DNA of 64,000 nucleotides from JBGUVL01 sp964370395. GTDB taxonomy: Bacteria > Bacillota_I > Bacilli_A > Erysipelotrichales > Erysipelotrichaceae. The stretch lies in NCBI GenBank assembly GCA_964370395.1, contig CAYJIZ010000003.1, positions 1-64,000 on the forward strand, written 5' to 3'. A model generated the notes under the pieces. The model was not told the origin of the DNA. It was given only the letters and a program-made list of their open reading frames with translations, and did not search any database. The position numbers were made by a program, and so were the translations under genes. Positions 61,249 to 64,000 of the stretch are shown piece by piece (position 1 is the first letter of the stretch; each line of letters opens with the position of its first letter).

Positions 61249-61875
61249 ATGTACCAAGATATTATTATCGCCGTCATTATCGGTTATTTATTAGGATCCA
61301 TTCCCTTCGCTTTAGTCATCGGTAAACTTTTTTATAAAACCGATGTTAGAGATCATGGGTCAGGAAACTTAGGAGGAAGTAATGCAGGCCGTATCCTAGG
61401 CGCAAAAGTAGGTGCTGCCGTAATTGTTTTAGATGTTTTAAAAGTTACGTTTGCTATTTTTATCACATCTCATTTTGAATACAGTGAAATGGCCAGTATC
61501 TGGGCAGGGTTTGCTGCAGCGTTTGGTCATTGTTATCCGCTATTCGCAGGATTCAAAGGTGGAAAAGCCGTTGCTACTATGTTTGGTTTCTTATTAGGTA
61601 TTTCTATTTTTACCTTCCAAGATATCAATATGCTTGTGATTCCATTAGCTGCATTCTTAGTTGTTTTACTACTAACAAAAATGGTTTCTCTATCTTCAAT
61701 GGTAGCAGCCATTACATCAACGATTTATATTTTTATCGATTCTCCTGCAGATTCTACTAGAGTCGCATCCCTGCTGTTAACGATTTTATTAATTTATCGT
61801 CATCGTGCAAATGTGAAAAGAATTCTTAAAAAAGAAGAAAATAAAATTAGTTGGTTAAGTAAAAAAGCAAAATAA
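61249..61875 (+). CDS. plsY: acyl-phosphate:glycerol-3-phosphate acyltransferase
   Basis: 208-residue membrane enzyme that makes lysophosphatidic acid from acyl-phosphate, the first committed step of phospholipid synthesis in most Gram-positive bacteria. It has five predicted spans. The three PlsY motifs are GSIPFALVIGKLF with DVRDHGSGNLGGSNAGR, GHCYPLFAGFKGGKAVATMFG and the C-terminal IYRHRANVKRILKKEE. The product would go to PlsC, not found here. Monocistronic and convergent with leuB. Confidence 0.95.
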   Translation: MYQDIIIAVIIGYLLGSIPFALVIGKLFYKTDVRDHGSGNLGGSNAGRILGAKVGAAVIVLDVLKVTFAIFITSHFEYSEMASIWAGFAAAFGHCYPLFAGFKGGKAVATMFGFLLGISIFTFQDINMLVIPLAAFLVVLLLTKMVSLSSMVAAITSTIYIFIDSPADSTRVASLLLTILLIYRHRANVKRILKKEENKISWLSKKAK

Positions 61876-61897
61876 AGAACCTTTATGAAAGGTTCTT
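61875..61897. terminator. bidirectional terminator, plsY / leuB
   Basis: AAGAACCTTT/AAAGGTTCTT with a short ATG loop, followed by T residues, just before the leuB stop. Confidence 0.88.
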
Positions 61898-61903
61898 TTT
61901 TCT

Positions 61904-62974
61904 TTATATTTGGGCTGCGATTAATGCTCCCATTTCTTCACATCCAACTAGTTTCATTCCTTCGCTCATCATATCTTTTGTACGATATCCTGCATCCAAC
62001 ACAGCATTCACTGCATTCACAATCGTTTTGTATTCTTCTTCCATAAAGAACGAATACTTCAACATCATTGCTGCACTTAAAATCGTACCAATTGGATTTG
62101 CGATATCCATACCAGCAATATCAGGAGCACTACCATGAATCGGTTCGTACATTCCAAGTGTTGTTTCTCCTAATGAAGAAGACGGAATCGTACCAATCGT
62201 TCCTGTAATCATACTCGCTTCATCACTTAAAATATCCCCAAACATATTTTCAGTTAAGATGACATCAAATTGAGAAGGATCTTTACACAATTGCATTGCT
62301 GCATTATCAACATACATATGTGTTAGTGTTACTTCAGGGTACTCTTTTGCTACTTCTTCACTGACTTTACGCCATAAACGTGAAGAATCCAATACGTTTG
62401 CTTTGTCAACAGAGCAAACTTTTTTATCGCGTAACATCGCTGTATCAAATGCTACTTTCGCAATACGACGAATTTCACTTTCGCTATACGCCATTATGTC
62501 ACTCGCTACTAACTCGTTATTTTCCTCGTGGGTTTCGTGTTTCCCGAAGTAAATTCCTCCCGTTAATTCACGTACAACAATAAAATCAATACCACGATTT
62601 ACAATTTCTTCTTTTAATGGACACGCCTCTTTTAATTGTGGAAACAATTGTGCAGGTCTCACATTCGCAAACAAACCTAATTGCGCACGAATTCCTAATA
62701 ACGCTTTTTCAGGACGATTCGTACTTGGTTCTTTGTCCCATTTTGGTCCACCTACTGCTCCTAGTAACACACTGTCACTCGCTTTACATTTTACAATTGT
62801 CTCTTCAGGAAGGCATTTTCCACAAGCATCTATCGCACATCCACCCGCTAACACTTCTTCATAAGAAAAGGTGTGTTGGTATTTTTCAGCTACGACATCA
62901 AGCACTTTTAGCGCTTGTGTTACAATTTCAGGACCGATTCCATCCCCTTTGATTACCGCAATTTTCTTTTCCAT
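61904..62974 (-). CDS. leuB: 3-isopropylmalate dehydrogenase
   Basis: 356-residue NAD-dependent decarboxylating enzyme of leucine synthesis. GDGIGPEIV near residue 10, the substrate-loop Arg residues in RPEKALLGIRAQLGLFANVRPAQLF (85-112), and VRELTGGIYFGKH near 134 with YSESEIRRI are family blocks. The Asp ligands lie in VDNAAMQL and FGDILSDEASMI, and the C-terminal GSAPDIAG is present. It overlaps leuD as TAATG and is last in leuCDB. Confidence 0.95.
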   Translation of the reverse strand: MEKKIAVIKGDGIGPEIVTQALKVLDVVAEKYQHTFSYEEVLAGGCAIDACGKCLPEETIVKCKASDSVLLGAVGGPKWDKEPSTNRPEKALLGIRAQLGLFANVRPAQLFPQLKEACPLKEEIVNRGIDFIVVRELTGGIYFGKHETHEENNELVASDIMAYSESEIRRIAKVAFDTAMLRDKKVCSVDKANVLDSSRLWRKVSEEVAKEYPEVTLTHMYVDNAAMQLCKDPSQFDVILTENMFGDILSDEASMITGTIGTIPSSSLGETTLGMYEPIHGSAPDIAGMDIANPIGTILSAAMMLKYSFFMEEEYKTIVNAVNAVLDAGYRTKDMMSEGMKLVGCEEMGALIAAQI

Positions 62975-63471
62975 TACACAGTCCCCTTCTTTTTGTTTAC
63001 ATAATTCACAAGTCCATCTACTTCAATCATCTTTTGTAAGAATGGTGGAAATGGTTGTGCTTGGAATTTTGTATTTTTAGTAAGATTATAAATGAAACCA
63101 GTATCGAAATCCACCTCTACTTGGTCTCCTTCTTCAATGCCATCTACTGCTTCTTCACACTCCAAAATAGGAAATCCAATATTGATTGAATTACGATAGA
63201 AAATACGTGCAAAGGATTTTGCAATCACACAACTTACCCCAGCTGTTTTCAAACATAGTGGTGCATGTTCACGACTACTTCCACAACCAAAGTTTTTGCT
63301 TGCTACCATGATATCTCCAACCTTTAAACGTTGTGTAAACGTAGGATCAATATCAACCATGGCATGTTTCGCTAATTCTTGTGCATCAAATGAGTTTAAG
63401 TAACGTGCAGGAATGATAACATCAGTATCTACATTATCTCCATACTTTAAAACACTACCTTTCGCTTTCAT
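62974..63471 (-). CDS. leuD: 3-isopropylmalate dehydratase small subunit
   Basis: 165 residues. GDNVDTDVIIPARYLNSFDAQELAKHAMVDIDP opens the swivelling domain, then KNFGCGSSREHAPLCLKTAGV carries the substrate-binding serine. The short form (about 165 residues) is the HacB/LeuD2-type seen with the 420-residue LeuC of many Bacillota and archaea. It forms the isomerase heterodimer with LeuC, overlapping it by one base. Confidence 0.95.
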   Translation of the reverse strand: MKAKGSVLKYGDNVDTDVIIPARYLNSFDAQELAKHAMVDIDPTFTQRLKVGDIMVASKNFGCGSSREHAPLCLKTAGVSCVIAKSFARIFYRNSINIGFPILECEEAVDGIEEGDQVEVDFDTGFIYNLTKNTKFQAQPFPPFLQKMIEVDGLVNYVNKKKGTV

Positions 63472-64000
63472 TACTTATTACCTCCTATTTTTTCTGGGTT
63501 TGCGATATAACCAGCAATCGCACTCGCTGCAGCCACTTCTGGTGAAGCAAGATAAATTAATGATTTGGTATCTCCCATACGACCAACAAAATTACGGTTT
63601 GTTGTAGAAACACATTTCTCACCATTTGCCATTACACCCATATGTCCACCCATACATGGTCCACAACTTGGTGTATTAAAAGCACATCCACTTTCAACAA
63701 ATATTTCTGCCAAACCTTCTTGAATACATTGCACAAAGATTTTTTGTGTTGCTGGAACAACCATAACACGAACGTTCTCATGCACTGTATGCCCTTTTAA
63801 AATCGCTGCTGCTTTACGTAAGTCAGACATACGTCCATTCGTACAAGATCCAATTACTACTTGATCGATGTACACTGGCTCTTCTTTTTCAATTTCATCA
63901 ATCGTATGTCCATTTTCTGGTAAATGTGGATACGCTACCGTTGGACGAATACTACTTAAGTCAATCGTAATAACTTGTTCGTATTGTGCAGCCTCATCCG
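63471..64000 (-). CDS. leuC: 3-isopropylmalate dehydratase large subunit, C-terminal part (cut by window edge)
   Basis: The frame is open to the window edge, so the N-terminus is missing; about 176 residues are visible. It reads in from IDLSSIRPTVAYPHLPENG, then VVIGSCTNGRMSDLRKAA with one iron-sulfur cysteine, and GCAFNTPSCGPCMGGHMGVMANGEKCVSTTNRNFVGRMGD with the two remaining ones. It ends PEVAAASAIAGYI. It isomerises isopropylmalate with LeuD. Any start placed at an internal ATG or GTG inside the window is false. The operon likely continues upstream with leuA, not visible. Confidence 0.95.
   Translation of the reverse strand, partial: DEAAQYEQVITIDLSSIRPTVAYPHLPENGHTIDEIEKEEPVYIDQVVIGSCTNGRMSDLRKAAAILKGHTVHENVRVMVVPATQKIFVQCIQEGLAEIFVESGCAFNTPSCGPCMGGHMGVMANGEKCVSTTNRNFVGRMGDTKSLIYLASPEVAAASAIAGYIANPEKIGGNK

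Noticed and set aside
63471..63875. LeuC as a complete 134-residue gene
   Set aside because: The frame continues in phase to the window edge with conserved LeuC sequence; the internal GTG is not the start.

Overview
The window looks like a chromosomal segment of a low-GC Gram-positive (Bacillota) bacterium, most likely an Erysipelotrichia/Erysipelotrichaceae relative. The basis is the AT-rich sequence, the 16S rRNA (a 'TAGGGAATTTTCGTCAATGGG'-type stretch as in that class), the anti-SD 3' end, strong AGGAGG ribosome sites, standard stop-codon use including TGA, and the gene repertoire. I see no phage, insertion sequence, integrase or CRISPR array. Nearly everything is core or metabolic chromosome, and most of the novelty lies in RNA-level regulation and in a few unusual proteins.

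Layout. 1-2460: the 5' tip of 23S, a spacer without tRNAs, a complete 16S gene and its promoter, then tRNA-Leu(CAA), all on the minus strand. 2.5-6.3 kb: uracil permease, ftsZ and ftsA (minus). 6.5 kb: rpmB (plus). 6.8-16.0 kb: one long minus-strand housekeeping cluster, priA-rsmB-rlmN-prpC-prkC-rsgA-rpe-thiN. 16.1-19.4 kb: a membrane acyltransferase (plus), then an NhaC-family transporter (minus) behind a lysine riboswitch with its own promoter and terminator. 19.4-22.1 kb (plus): a peptidoglycan deacetylase, an ECF sigma factor and an RsiV-like anti-sigma factor, laid out like the lysozyme-responsive sigma-V operons. 22-27.7 kb: phosphohexomutase, Cof-type HAD, then lspA-rluD-pseudo-rhomboid-dCMP deaminase. 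27.8-35 kb (minus): ABC-F ATPase, an EF-G paralogue preceded by an ankyrin-repeat gene with a short leader ORF and attenuator, and a U32 (RlhA-type) protein.

35-43.4 kb: lipid kinase, nitroreductase, a membrane protein of unknown function, aldo/keto reductase with a DUF3783-like gene, a P-type Ca/Mn ATPase behind a yybP-ykoY (Mn2+) riboswitch, and an HrtBA-like ABC exporter. 43.4-47.9 kb: a beta-glucoside PTS operon (GH1 enzyme, EIIBCA, BglG/LicT antiterminator) with two RAT-like antiterminator sites. 47.9-53.2 kb: tRNA-Ala(UGC), a YehR-like lipoprotein, the electron-bifurcating NfnAB pair, and serCA. 53.4-59.4 kb: a PHP phosphatase, a MerR regulator with a 19-bp-spacer promoter, alanine dehydrogenase, iron alcohol dehydrogenase, a YgjP-type metalloprotease-like protein and a YtqA-type radical SAM protein. 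59.4-64 kb: NUDIX hydrolase behind an unrecognised structured leader RNA, a NagD-like HAD, plsY, and leuCDB (leuC cut by the window edge).

The most interesting items are: (1) the 21-codon ORF plus abutting attenuator that must be read through to express the ankyrin/EF-G-like operon; (2) the strong-promoter structured leader RNA of the NUDIX gene, which matches no riboswitch class I know; (3) a YqgP-type rhomboid in which every catalytic position is substituted, a bacterial iRhom-like pseudoprotease; (4) the sigma-V/RsiV/deacetylase operon with a matching ECF promoter. Start codons were moved inward from the longest reading frame where an AGGAGG-type site, a riboswitch or a terminator made the longer start impossible or unlikely.
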